The position numbers and the translations under genes are program-made. A DNA stretch of 64,000 nucleotides from Parietaria judaica (Eukaryota > Streptophyta > Magnoliopsida > Rosales > Urticaceae). Of this stretch, positions 36,579 through 47,815 are shown one piece after another. How positions within the stretch are numbered: position 1 is the first letter of the stretch; every line of letters starts with the position of its first letter. Location: NCBI GenBank assembly GCA_954871525.1, contig OX940867.1, forward strand, positions 15,477,343 to 15,541,342. Reading direction: 5' to 3'. Below the pieces are notes generated by a model that ran no database searches, had not been told where the DNA came from, and was given only the letters and a program-made list of their open reading frames with translations.

Positions 36579-38454
36579 TGTCTTTTCATTTTCTCCTTCA
36601 ACAGCTGATCACTTTCCTCGAGCTCGAATAGGCATGCATTTTCTTTAAAAACTTCTCCATATATATAGCCAGCGCCGGTATGTCCAAATATGTCACCATG
36701 AAAATAGCAAATTAAGAATATTCTCTCTGCTGCTCCATTGCTTCGCTAGTCTAAGATATCTCTCCGTCATCGTACCTCCACCTTGCCTTGCTCGGTTGTA
36801 CGTTTTTCTTTCGCTTGGTCGTTTTCTTTCTCTGTCCGACACAGACTTCGTATCTTTCTATCTCGCTTGGTCGTTGCGCTGCTTTATCTTGCGCAAACTC
36901 CGCCTCTCTGTTTTGCCCGTTCCAGGGTTGCTCTGCCGCTCTCTCTCTTGCTGTATTGGTCAATTTCACAACGTCGCTTTGTCATTCTCTCTCCCTGTAT
37001 TATCATCGCGAGGTCACGAAACGCAATTGTCGATCTAGATGGTTATATTACAAATCTTCGAAAAGATATGTTTAGTACTTTTCCATTTGATGTAAATTAC
37101 TTGCTTTTGAATTTTATGCTTCTATCATCTATAAGGGTGATAATAATTAATCATGTTACTTTGCAAGTCATGTACGGTGAGAAAATAATTGATACTCATA
37201 TTTTTGTAATTAGTAGCAGTTTAACTTACTTGAGATGCCCGTAAATGCACATGCTAGAAAGTTAATCAGTGTATTCTATTATCCAATATAGTCAGATCAA
37301 GCTTAATACATATTTTTGGAGTTTTTGGTATTTATTATGCTTAACAATAAATTTTTCTCAAGTATTGATTTTGTTTTTATTATGTTAAAAACAGAGATAT
37401 ATTATTAGTAAAGATTGTGAAGCCAACAACATATTTGGAGTCTAAAAGGTCTTCAACATTGCTGATTCACATGATCGATTCAGGAAATTCCACGGAGTTC
37501 CGAAGAAACTAACGGATAAGATCATGAGTAGACGAATAGTCTTATCTAAAAGTTGATGACATCAGTTTCATAGCAGTTCTGCCTTGCTATCGCAAGAGTT
37601 CGGTGTCCGTTGACAATTTAACTTTTGTTGTTCCAAATTAGAAAATAGTCTGGTAGTCTATTATTATAATTTGAAATATTAACATAATCAAACAATGGGT
37701 GGAGTGGATACAAAAATACAATACTATAATTTATTTTACCTATGATTGTGTTAAGAATATTGTTTAGTTTAATTGAGTTCTTGACTCTCAACTTAGTATT
37801 GAAGGCAATCGTTTCACTCCGGCAATCAGAAATTCCATTCATTTATTCCAAACACAAACTCATAGATTAGAGGTTTGGCTTTAATTTGTTAATTGTAACG
37901 AGATGCGTTTTAACTTTTAAATGTTACCCACTGATAAAACAAAACTATCACAAATGAACATTAGCTATGCATTGCTATTTAATTTTTTCTTCTTCTTTTT
38001 GCTATCTTATTTAATGATCTATTAAGATGTGCATTTGGATTTTTATAATTATGAAAATCGATCAATATCATTTTTTTTTTCATGAAAAATTGTCAAAGTG
38101 CATAGGTAACTTTTAAAAATAGTGTACGTATGCTTAACTAACCACCAAAGAGATGAAGAACAATTCAATATTAAAGAAGCTTTGTGACAGATGGAATATT
38201 GAAGCAAGATATTTCCCCCTCTACTTCTTTTGTTCTTTACGTTACTATATGTTCTTAGTGTTAGTTGGGTGTTCCGTGGTAGCTTTATATCGTAAATCCA
38301 TTTTGGTCATGCTACTTGCTCAATCCAATCGCCAAGTAATTTTTTTTTTTTGTGTGAGAAATTAAAAAGCGTACTTTTGAGTAATATACAATATGCATCA
38401 TAATCGATAAATTGTCTGAGAGAAACTGTGGACCGTGACTTCCGATCAAAGGAG
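36579..38454. other. Helitron interior, possible captured leader sequence
   Basis: 36750-37040 is C+T-rich and has a 153-codon open frame (36783-37244) of low complexity (Ser, Leu, Phe, Arg), which reads more like a transcribed leader than a protein. No family is recognised. 37250-38454 is AT-rich without a supported gene. Confidence 0.5.
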
Positions 38455-38788
38455 TTTAATAATGGGCGCTTTTGAGAAATAGCCAAACTTGAAAGTGTGT
38501 TTAGCAAAATAGTCAAACTTTGGTTAATTTTGTAAACTAGCCAATTAACCATTTAAATAAAATTCCAATTACATTATTGCCCTCATGTTTTAATAAAATT
38601 AAAAAAATCATTTATTTTCATTAATTGAAAATATTGCTATTAATTGAAATAGCTATTAACATGGTAACAACCAAAAACCAAACCCCATTTTTTTGTATAA
38701 TAATTCAAATTTTAAATTCAAAACATTCATATAATTTTTGGATTTATTTTTTTTTTCAAAAAATATCAACAAATTAAAAACGCGAATT

Positions 38789-38889
38789 AACGTAAATCAA
38801 CAACGAATCAACGTAAATTAACAACGAAGTAACGTAAATCAACAACGAATCAACGTAAATTAACAACGAATCAACGTAAATTAACAATC
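38789..38889 (+). repeat. 21-bp minisatellite, about five units
   Basis: AACGTAAATCAACAACGAATC and close variants repeat with a 21-base period inside the Pack-MULE, between the left TIR and the captured gene fragment. Confidence 0.9.
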
Positions 38890-38934
38890 AAAAATATTAT
38901 TCATATTAAAATTTAAATACAATAATCAAATATT

Positions 38935-39444
38935 TTAAATACAAAAAATAATCTCTCTCTTTCCCGTAAGACCGCCGAAGTTTCGCCGTCGATCGTCTTG
39001 GCTCGGTGTTTCCGAGCGAGTGCTCCGATGGAGGATCTCCTTCGCGCGCGACGGGGGCAGCGAAATCTCATCGTTGTTGGAGGCGCCGGAGCCGGCGGTG
39101 CTGCTCCCACCCAGAGACGGGGATCCCAACGGCCTGAAAAACGACTTCCTGCCCTCGGCGCTTCCTTCCTCATCCTCGCCGGAATCGTCGCTGTCGCTGG
39201 CCAAGTCTCCGTAGAACCCGACGAGCTTGTTGTCGGGCTGCAGCGCAGCGTTGGGGGAGGAGCTGGGGCGGGGCTTGGGCGGCGTCTCGCAGACGCAGTC
39301 GTCGTCACGGTGGAAGAAATGGACGGAGGTGATCTCGGTGTCGGCGAAGCTCACGCGGCGAGCGCGCTTCCTCTTGATGCGCAGGGCGCGATTCTCGCCC
39401 TCCGACTTGGTGCGAGGGGTCTCGTCGGGGACCTTCGACGCCAT
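38935..39444 (-). pseudogene. Captured 5' exon of a KNL1/SPC105-like kinetochore gene
   Basis: The minus-strand frame starts at the ATG at 39444 and has 169 codons. Residues 27-55 include the stretch RRVSFADTEITSVHFF followed by an acidic DDDCVCETPP patch. This matches my memory of the N-terminus of plant KNL1 (SPC105), the kinetochore scaffold whose RVSF motif docks protein phosphatase PP1. Family proteins are many hundreds of residues, so only the first exon and some 5' leader (CTCTCTCTCTGTTT near 39470) are here. The frame ends in a tail (REIIFCI) coded by MULE sequence. Codon use is GC-rich, unlike the neighbourhood. No frameshift or stop breaks the captured part, so it may still be expressed, but it lacks the coiled coil and kinetochore-binding regions. 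Confidence 0.6.
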
Positions 39445-39741
39445 GGATTCGCTCGGAGAAGATAAACAGAGAGAGAGAGAGAGGATCGATGAAAATGGTT
39501 CAAATTGGTTATTAAATTCCCAAATTTGTGCATAATTAATTAAGCTTGATTTGTGCTGATATTTTTAATTAATTACAAAAATTATAATTAAAATGATTAA
39601 TTAAAGGGTATTACAGGGATAAAAAATGTTATTAAAATGCCACCTCATGTTAATTGGCTAGTTTACAAAATTAACCAAAGTTTGGCTATTTTGCTAATTC
39701 TATTTGAGTTTGGCTATTTGGAGCAATTTCTCTTTAATAAT

Positions 39742-41823
39742 ACAATGGGAACACGCAAAATAAAAATTAGGACGGAAAATGGTAGAAACTCACTAAGGTA
39801 TAAAATGGAGTCGTTGTTATGATTTTGAAATGATACATGTGTAATGTGTTGTTAATAGAATTTTATCTTCGTAAGTTGTAGCAAATGTTATTTTAAATTA
39901 CGTTAAATTAGAGATATTTTTTGTATTGGTCTATCTCAAAATATACGACCAATAACAAATTATTTATTTTTATCATTTTAGATTACGTATGATCAACTTC
40001 CATACTATCATTTATTAAGTATTCAACTATATGTTTTAATTGGATTAATAACATGTTTATATATATAAACATGATTTATTAATTAGTTTCTATAAATCTT
40101 ACCGCGCCTGTAGATTATCTCAATCAAGTGTAAGTTCGTCGTTTTCTCTGTTAGTTTCGGATTTCTTAGTTTCAGGAGTGGATTGTATGTTTTACGTAAT
40201 TGTTTATGCTTTGGTAGATTTTATTTTTAGCACAGTTTAGCTTCTATTCAAGCCGCAAGATTCTATTTTCATGCCTTTTTTCATTCTTTTTTGCCGGAGT
40301 TCCGTTTCAGTTTTCTCGGGTCAGTTTGGTTCGATTCCTGGTATTGATTTTGTTTTTTTCTTTTTGGTACTGATTCGTGTGTATTGGTTTTCTTTTTTAT
40401 TATTTTTCAAAGGCATTTCTTTAATCAAGTATAATTTCATCGCTTTCTGAGTGAGTTTCTTACTTCCCGGTTTTAGTCGTGGATTGTAAGTTTTACGTAA
40501 CTATATATGATATTGTATATTTTATCTTTGAGCATTGTTTTTCAATTTGTAGTAAGATTTTTCGGGTTCGGTCCAATTATTACTTACCGGATTTCATATT
40601 CAAAATTGTCATAAGCTTTAATTTATGGGCTTTCTATTTTCTTTTGTTGAATTTTAGGTTTTTTTTTTCAATCAATAATTAGTTTGTTCACCTTTCTGAT
40701 GAGAGTCTTAATTCTAGTTAGCTTCTGTTTTTTTTTTTTCCGGGTTTCATTTCAATTTTCGGGTGAGTTTGGTTTGAATATGGATAATGATAGTTGTAAT
40801 AACTTAATAATTGTTTGTATTTATTAACGGTTAGTGGTAATGCTTGAAAGAACCGTACGTTTGGCCTTATCATATTCTTTCTTTTCATATCATTATTTTT
40901 ATAAGAAGATATATTGTTTGTATTCATTCATGCTTAGATGTAATGCTTGAAAGAATCGCTTAGGCTCACCATTACTTATAAAATCCTACATCAACTTATC
41001 CTCATAAGAGAAACACAATGCAGTTATTGAACAATATTATGTATTATGTCATTTAACATTTAAGTACAAGAAAAAAGAGAAACACAATGCAGTTATTGAT
41101 ACTCATATAGTCCCTTAAAAGAAAAAAGAAAAAAAGTAAAAAAAAAAAATCCATTCCCGTTACAAAACGAGAGTCTAAAGATGGCATAAAAATTATGGAC
41201 ATTGAAATTGCAATGAAATAGGAGATATGGATAGTTTGCCATTTTCTTGGTCTTCTTAACGGGTCCAACTCAATTTTCATTTGGTATGTTAATTACAATA
41301 AAATATTTTTTAATCAACCAAGTACTCGATGAGCTGAGTGGGGTTCGTAAATTGTTTCCCTTTTAGTTTCTACTTCATATTGCATTCGTTATCTTTTGCT
41401 TTTCTACTATAAACCTGCAATTTTTTATTTTTTTTAGAAAAAAGGTGTCTGATTTTTGAGACGAAGATTAATGATAAATATTTGTAGAGATATATTAATG
41501 TCACCCTTCTATATATTATTGCCTTCACATTTGATTAACTCAAATGAAATCAACATGAATCATATTTTTAGTAGTGTATTATTATTATATTCAATTTCCG
41601 ACTGATACTATACATAAAACTATTGAATTGAAAAATTTCATTTAATGATAAACATGAGGAATAAGGAACTATATAAAAAGCACAAAGATAATCGCTCATG
41701 AAAAATGTCACGATAAAAATGAGGAATAAGAAATTATAAAAATTAATAGATTTATTAAAAAATATTTTAAATTTATAATCGATAATTAATCGCCACCGCA
41801 CGAAGCGCGGTGCTGTCCACTAG
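39742..41823. other. T-rich Helitron interior with diverged internal repeats
   Basis: Blocks around TCAAGTGTAAGTTCGTCG...GTGGATTGTATGTTTTACGT (about 40130-40200) recur, diverged, at about 40425-40500, and partly at 40690-40780. The T-rich composition recalls plant introns or leaders; no coding frame was recognised. The Helitron H6 end closes the stretch. Confidence 0.5.
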
Positions 41824-43938
41824 TTTCTTATAATTACATATATTATTTTATCATTTAGGTTTGAACAAAGAAAATAAAATGTATGCAATGAACCAAAATA
41901 AACGAACATAGAGATCTGCTCCACACAAATTTTAAAAACATTGATCACCAACAATTTAAAAAAGAAAAAGAGAAGAATTTATAACACTTGCACGTTGATC
42001 CTAGTAAGATATGTAAACATAGAGCAATTTATTAATTCTACGTGCTCATTTCACATTATCATAAGTCTACGTAAAATAGGTCAGGATTTGTTTTTGCACA
42101 ACCTTAAAGCTTAAAGAGGTAAAACTGTGTGTGTAGATTTTATGGTTAATTATTGTAGAAAGAAAAGAAAAAATAATAGGCATGAGTTCTCGGGATTTTT
42201 TTCTTTTTAATTTGAGTATTCTTCATATCTATCAACTAACGACACATTATTTTTGCTTTTGATTTTAGTCTCTCGAGCGTAAATGTCTATGCTTGATATT
42301 AGATTTAATACTAAAACATAAATAAAAATAATTTGTTAGGGATAAATTAATTTTAAGTGACGAATTCTTAGCTTTTCTGAGCAATAAGTTCGCAATTATA
42401 AGTTGTTACTTAAAATGATTGATAAATATAAATATAATGTCAAATATGATGAAAATAATGCTTAGAATTACAAAATGGTCGTGAGTGATGTCACCACTAC
42501 TTGGAGTTTGCCGATGTTTGGAGCTGGGAAATTGGTCACCGTTGCAGTCCCAGAGCTATGTCGCAATCGATGTTCGATTTGGGCGTATGTAAGATAAAAT
42601 AATAGAAAGAAGATTGATAATATCAAATAAATAAAAAAGACTTACCAAGTACCAATTTTTACTTTTATTATGCTGCTTACTGATTATATTCACAGAAGAA
42701 AAAAATTAAAGTAAAATAATATAAAGTAACCAATAGTCTACCTATATTTGAAACCAAACCGAGCGAGCTATGACTGCTCTTATTGTGTTTAAGAGATGTT
42801 TATTTGTAGGTAGACCTTTCTCTCGCTCTTCTCAGCATATGCCTCTCTTTTGTGAATATATTGAGAGATTTATAAGAGATTTCGTTATCGACTGAGGATT
42901 TATTTATCATTACTATGGGAATTATAAATAATGATGATGCACATTAAAAAACAATCGATTCATGATCTGGTGAAACAATATAATTGAAATGTTATGGCAT
43001 TGATGTTCATGTTTATTTTGTCATTAAAAATCATGACGTAGTGGGATATACTAAGAGTCAGCTTGCATAGACATACGATTAATCATGCAGATAATGAAAG
43101 TTCTTAATTTTAAAAATAGAAAAGGTTGAAAAATTAGAAGGTGAGAATCTCTATTTTGAGATTTTGCATATATATATATAGATTAGGCATCGCACTGAAT
43201 TCAGTATAATCAATATGAATATAAGAGTACCATGCATTGGCTTTTGGGAGCAAGAAAACTGCCTCTCTCACAATTTTTTTTTTCTTTTTTCTAATATTCT
43301 AATATTATTGATGCGCATAATGATGAGTAGACGACCAAATGATTTATATTATATATATATATATATATATATCAATACTAATCCCTATATTAATCACTCT
43401 GCTTCTCTTGAGAAACTTTTTATGAATAATAAAGAAAAAGTTATGCCCTTGTTTCGTGTCACAGAAAAGCCCAATCCCCCTAACAAGATCAGCCCAATTA
43501 TTTTAAGGGCCTCCGGTAGAAAAATAGTATGACATTCTTATAAATAAAATTAATGATATATATCATTTAAATTTTACGTTTTTTTTTTTTAGGCTGATAG
43601 AGGTGTATAAATATAAATTTTTTGATATTTTATATAATTAAGAGTTTTGCAAAAAAAAAAAAAAGTTTTCTAAGAGAAGCTGTTATTAGTAAATATTGAA
43701 AAATGGTCCTTATATTTGGTCTGAATTCTGAAGCTTTAAAAGAAATTAAATAAATAAAAAAACGACTTTTTTTAACACGAATTGATACTCAGATATAAAA
43801 GGAATACAATTTGAGAAGATAGAAAGGTAAAGTAATTTATGCTATTGTGAGGAATCGAACTTGAGAACTATTGGAGTAAAAGAGCCTAGTAAACGACATT
43901 AAAAAAGATTTTTAATAGAAATTGTTAATACAATTTAA
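41824..43938. other. AT-rich DNA without a supported gene
   Basis: It contains a Helitron 5' end on the minus strand at 43182 and an (AT)n run at about 43347-43373. The 105-codon frame at 43215-43532 crosses that run and is not credible. GGAATCGAACT at 43851-43861 resembles the B box of a tRNA on the minus strand but has no foldable tRNA around it. Confidence 0.55.
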
Positions 43939-43946
43939 TTAATTTA

Positions 43947-45460
43947 AAGAAAACCCACCAAATGCCCAAAAAACACTAAAGGTTTAAGAGAAATGCCCAT
44001 ACTTCTGAAAACTCATTTATACCCACTAATAATTTTATTTGGACCATATTAACCTTAATATTAAATTATAGTTATTAATTTTCGTATAAAATAATTATTA
44101 ATTATATAATTTAATTTCAAAATTAGTTTTTCCTAATTATGGTTATGGTTGACAATATTTCCCCATTAATTATCATTTATTTATTCCCTCCTCTCCGAAC
44201 TCATTCCCCGACCTCTCTACAACGACAACGAGTCTTGTTCGTAAGCCCTCGATTTCACTCTCTTCTTCTCCTCCTCGATGATCACTTTCTTTTTCATGGC
44301 CGATATTGCTCGCGATTGTGTTCAATTCGATTATGATTCGTGGGGTTTATTTTTTATTTTTTTTTTGGCAGGAAGGGGAGGAAGAGGGATTGTAGTACTG
44401 CGATTCTGGAGAGGAAGAATGCGGTGAATCGCCTGGTCGTCGATGAAGCCGTCAACGAAGACAACTCTGTCATCTCGCTTCACCCGGACACCATGGAAAA
44501 GCTCCAGCTTTTCCGCGGCAACACGATCCTAATCAAGGTTCGAATTGTAGTTTTGTAATTATAGTTACAATTTGGTGTACAATTTCGTAAATTTACGATT
44601 ACATTATTCATTACGCTTTTATATATATAGTTACCATTATCGTATATATAATTACGAAATTTTCTGCGACAAAATTTAACTAGTTTCGTATATATAGTTA
44701 CAACTTTATAATTATAGAACTCTTTCGAAAATACATACGTAAATATAGTTACTTAAAAAAAGGCTGAAATAATAGGATTGATTACAGATTCGTAAAAATA
44801 GGATTGATTACAGAATTGTAAATATAGTTACGATTACAGAATCGTAAATATAGTTACGATTACAGAATCGTTGATTGAAATAATAGGATTGATTACAGAA
44901 TCGTAAATAGTTATTTACGGATTCGTAAATATAGTTACGAACAAAAAAATAGGCTGAAATAATAGGATTGATTTTTAATTGATTTTTGAAAATTTTATTA
45001 ACATATAAAAAATGTTATAATCCTTATAAATAGGGAAAATATCAATTCTAACTCAATTAAATAGATTTTATGTATTTAGCTATTTTTAAGGAAAATTAAA
45101 GAGTATTTATTTACGTTTAAACATAACTTTTGAATTAATTTTTTAATTTTCAAATTAATTATTTTAAATAAAATATTCGAAAATTAAATAAGGAAAATAT
45201 TGAAAATAAAGAGTAATCAATTATTAATATTGCTACATTTAAGGAAAATTTTGTTTTTGATTTTATGAAAAAAAATTCGAATAATCAATTACATTTAAAC
45301 TAATTTTTGAATTAATTTCACACAATATTTTCCACGTTAAAAATTAGAAGGGCATAATGGTCCATATTTCAATTAATAAGTGGTTTTGATTACCATAAAT
45401 AGAAATGGGCATTTTTTTTCTAAACTTTGAGTCACAAATGGGCATTTGGCTCATTTACCC
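43947..45460. mobile_element. Pack-MULE carrying a CDC48 exon
   Basis: The ends are inverted over about 100 bases, imperfectly: both carry CCAAATGCCC, then AGAAATGCCCAT or AAAAATGCCCATT, then ACCACTTATTAAT or TACCCACTAATAAT, and TATGGACCAT or TGGACCATAT. The flanks TTAATTTA at 43939-43946 and 45461-45468 form a probable target duplication (8 bases exact, a ninth mismatched). The interior holds a GC-richer gene fragment (about 44180-44560) followed by AT-rich sequence with repeated AAATATAGTTACGATTACAG words (44770-44950). No transposase is encoded. Confidence 0.75.
44372..44537 (+). pseudogene. Captured exon of a CDC48/p97 AAA-ATPase gene
   Basis: A T-rich tract ending TTGGCAG (44365-44371) acts as splice acceptor, and AAG/GTTCGA (44535-44543) as donor. 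The 166-base exon codes for 55 full codons with [40 protein letters not shown] and NTILIK. This is the N-terminal substrate/cofactor-binding domain of CDC48, the segregase that extracts ubiquitinated proteins, and one of the most conserved proteins in plants. Compared with the family, a few residues differ from what I recall (for example Cys in RDCSTAI and Asn in RGNTILIK), as expected of a copy released from selection. The two AAA domains are absent, so it cannot make a functional ATPase. Flanking intron sequence shows the capture was from genomic DNA. Confidence 0.88.
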
Positions 45461-45468
45461 TTAATTTA

Positions 45469-45656
45469 TATATGTGCTATTCTAGAATGAGTTTTGGGTG
45501 ACGGCCCAACAGGGCCAGTAATTGAGCCGGACTTGCCTTAGAATTTGTCAAACTTCACTAAAGAGATCATTATCCCCTTTTTCGGTACATCTACAGATAT
45601 CAAGTTATCAACTAGGGTTAGTGTTATATATAGTACATATATATATATATATCCAT

Positions 45657-45691
<35 letters not shown>

Positions 45692-46833
45692 AATTGAATT
45701 TAACCTCAATATAACCCAAGTTGGGTTACCCAACAAAATTAATCCAATACTTATCAGGTTGGGTTAGGTCCAACCCCAATAAATAATTGGGTTAGGATTG
45801 AGCCAAATGCATTGAGTTGAGATGGCTTAATTGACTTGACCAAGTTTATTTATAAATAATAAATTTTTTAATATTTTGATGTATTTTAAGCAAGTAAAAA
45901 CTCATTAAAAAACTAACTCTAAAGTTTCATCTTTATGTTTAGTTATCATATTATGTTTACGACTATATTTCTAATATATGTTTACGACTATGTTTATAGT
46001 TTAGTTTATGACTGTGTTTCATACTTCCGTTGTTGATTGTTTCAAATTATAATAATGTTTAATTTTTTAATTGGATGTTTAAAAACACTATAATAACGGA
46101 AGTATGAAACACAAACAATCATAAAATGAGGTTGGATTGAGTTTTTGTCTAGGATCGACCCAATCCAACTTTCGATATCTGGGCAAAGAGTACGACTTGA
46201 TAGATTTCCTCCATTAACAACTTTTATATTATCAAGTTAAAGAATTTGTAGTGGACATGACCTCGTTTGTTCTTACGAGTAATAATTATCATTTCGAAAT
46301 TGACCATATAATTAATGTATTTGAATAAATAATAGTTATGTAGTAGCATATACTTATGATATAAAAATGAGGATATATATAAAAAAATATTTATGAGAAA
46401 TTTATATCAAAGACAGTTTTGTGGCTATAACTCACTCATGATTGAGTTTTTTGTGGTAGTTGTTGTAGAACAAAAAATTCAAATTTGGACCGTTGAATCA
46501 AACAATTTCATAGTCGTCGCCATAAGTGACTAATTATAGGTACGAGGTTATAGGGACAACAGTGCGGCCTTTAGCGGTCGTCGCGACATGCCTATTTTTC
46601 TTGTATATGTCCACAATTCATCAAGGAAAAAAGACATAACGAATTTGGTAGACAACTCTTTGAAGATAGTTTGAGTTTAGATATTCAATCTTATGATACT
46701 AAATAAAAAGAATATTGACCTATCATTTATCATGATTATACAAAAATCATATGCACCCAATTGAGATGCCATGACTGGTTAGTGATATATTATATAACTA
46801 AAAAAAATATCATGATGCTCTCTAATATATATC
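45469..46833. other. Intergenic DNA with inverted-repeat relics
   Basis: (AT)n runs at about 45636-45650 and 45659-45687. GGGTTGGATT/AATCCAACC-like words at 45714-45790 and 46131-46170 may be the two sides of a MITE. No gene is supported. Confidence 0.55.
46013..46118. repeat. Inverted repeat able to form a long hairpin
   Basis: GTTTCATACTTCCGTTGTTG (from 46015) is mirrored by TAACGGAAGTATGAAACAC (about 46094-46112). The spacer is about 60 AT-rich bases. A foldback MITE is likely. Confidence 0.7.
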
Positions 46834-47715
46834 TTAAGATGTTAGAAGATTAAGAAGAGAAACCCTATGCTGTAATAAGCCTCTAAACAAGCTGTCCAAT
46901 CCAGACTCCAGGCCATCCACCAAACCGTCAAGAGCTTCTAATCGTCTCTGCACGGTTTCAACTCCGACAATATTCTTGTCGTTTTTCTTCCTCAGTTGCG
47001 CTAGCAAAGACGCGACACTCAAGTCAACGCTCCCGACCTCGTTGAAGATTCTGTCTTCTTTCTCCGGCAAACCAATTAATACCAGCTTGGAGACCAAACT
47101 CCAACCACTGGCCTTCGTCGCGGGCTGCTCCGACAGCAACACAAAGAGACACCGTAAGATGGAGACGGCTACGGAGCTGGACTCTCTCGTCACCGCAATC
47201 GCAACGTGAAGAGAGCGATCCGCATGCACACATGACAAGGCTTCTACGTGACCTTTTTGAGTCGCTTTCAGAGCCCTAAGGCTCTTGGCGATTTCCTTCT
47301 TGGCACTTTTTTTGAAAGACACGTAAGAGTTTGCGGAGCTCTCGACGCTAGAAAAGTCCTTCCGACGCAGCGACGAGCAAAGGGCTCGTGCGACGTCCTT
47401 CGTCCTCCAAAGCAAGTCTCGGGCGGAGGCACAGGCATCGAGGATTGCTACAGAGCCGTCGATCGCTTCGTCAACGATTTTTCTCGAGGCGCTTGGGAGA
47501 AGTGACCGAGATTGGAAGAGTTGCTGGATGGAGTTATACAAGTGGACGAGCTCAGACAGGCCTGTCTGAATCTCTTCCATTCCCACACGCCTTCCTTTAG
47601 GGTTTTCCCATTTCGTCTTCAACTTGTTAAGCCGCGCTTCGATCGCCTCGGCGTCAGGGCTTAGCCGTGATGGCAAGCTGATAGATCTCGTGGGTTTCAC
47701 TGAAGAGTTCGTCAT
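46834..47715 (-). CDS. DUF241-family protein, complete, 293 residues
   Basis: A single exon on the minus strand. The frame is open for 19 codons further upstream, but the ATG at 47715 is chosen because it gives MTNSSVKPTRSISLPSRLSP, the usual DUF241 N-terminus, and the TATA box predicts a transcript start near 47775. The protein is helical throughout, with SAKKEIAKSLRALK in the middle and the diagnostic C-terminal block VQRRLEALDGLVDGLESGLD followed by SLFRGLLQHRVSLLNLL. Length fits the family (270-300). No signal peptide or membrane segment is obvious. Function of DUF241 proteins is largely unknown. It shares its strand with the other two DUF241 genes, which points to origin by tandem duplication. 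No disruption is seen. Confidence 0.93.
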   Translation of the reverse strand: MTNSSVKPTRSISLPSRLSPDAEAIEARLNKLKTKWENPKGRRVGMEEIQTGLSELVHLYNSIQQLFQSRSLLPSASRKIVDEAIDGSVAILDACASARDLLWRTKDVARALCSSLRRKDFSSVESSANSYVSFKKSAKKEIAKSLRALKATQKGHVEALSCVHADRSLHVAIAVTRESSSVAVSILRCLFVLLSEQPATKASGWSLVSKLVLIGLPEKEDRIFNEVGSVDLSVASLLAQLRKKNDKNIVGVETVQRRLEALDGLVDGLESGLDSLFRGLLQHRVSLLNLLTS

Positions 47716-47803
47716 TTTACGTGAGTGAGTAAAAATCTCACAAAAAACACTCTTTTGTTGATGAAAGTGCAAGGAGTTTTGAGTAACAGAAAAGTGAATT
47801 AGG

Positions 47804-47811
47804 TTTATATA
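47804..47811 (-). promoter_or_regulatory. TATA box of the DUF241 gene
   Basis: TATATAAA on the minus strand, about 90 bases upstream of the chosen ATG at 47715. Spacing gives a leader of about 60 bases. Confidence 0.65.
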
Positions 47812-47815
47812 TAGT

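Larger units (their letters stand above)
38464..39732. mobile_element. Pack-MULE carrying a KNL1-like gene fragment
   Basis: A perfect 9-bp duplication TTTAATAAT flanks the element (38455-38463 and 39733-39741). TIRs of about 90 bases share AAATAGCCAAACT, TTAGCAAAATAG and CAAACTTTGGTTAATTTTGT, with the outer 13 bases more diverged. A 9-bp duplication with long TIRs is the MULE signature. The centre (about 38950-39490) is strikingly GC-rich against AT-rich ends and contains a recognisable coding fragment, the definition of a Pack-MULE. No MULE transposase is present. Confidence 0.9.
35260..41823 (+). mobile_element. Helitron candidate H6 (plus strand)
   Basis: The 3' end at 41823 is well formed: hairpin CACCGCAC-GAA-GCGCGGTG (41792-41810), then CTGTCCACTAG and T. 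The best 5' end is 35260, because its following words resemble those of H4. The interior has no Rep/helicase frame. It carries a hAT insertion (35857-36570), a Pack-MULE (38464-39732), and T-rich, intron-like repeats at 40120-40800. The starts at 35141 or 34881 cannot be excluded. Confidence 0.4.
31104..43182 (-). mobile_element. Helitron candidate H5 (minus strand), outer shell of a nest
   Basis: The 3' end is clear: at 31104 the minus strand finishes with a perfect hairpin (CACCGCGC-GAA-GCGCGGTG), then CCGTCCACTAG and a T. A 5' end on the same strand exists at 43182 (TCTATATATATATATGCAAAATC after A). The intervening 12 kb contains a plus-strand Helitron, a small hAT and a Pack-MULE, so these two ends may be one element split by insertions. 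That pairing is weak; the end at 31104 itself is strong. Confidence 0.3.

Noticed and set aside
36783..37244. 153-codon open frame, possible small gene
   Set aside because: Low-complexity Ser/Leu/Phe composition from C+T-rich DNA inside a Helitron candidate; no recognisable domain, and two other frames are open over the same bases.
38998..39465. 155-codon plus-strand frame in the Pack-MULE
   Set aside because: It is opposite to the KNL1-like frame, and its Gly/Ala/Arg-rich composition is that of an antisense shadow of GC-rich coding DNA.
43851..43861. B-box-like GGAATCGAACT, possible tRNA or SINE
   Set aside because: No A box at the right spacing, no cloverleaf and no poly-A or target duplication were found.
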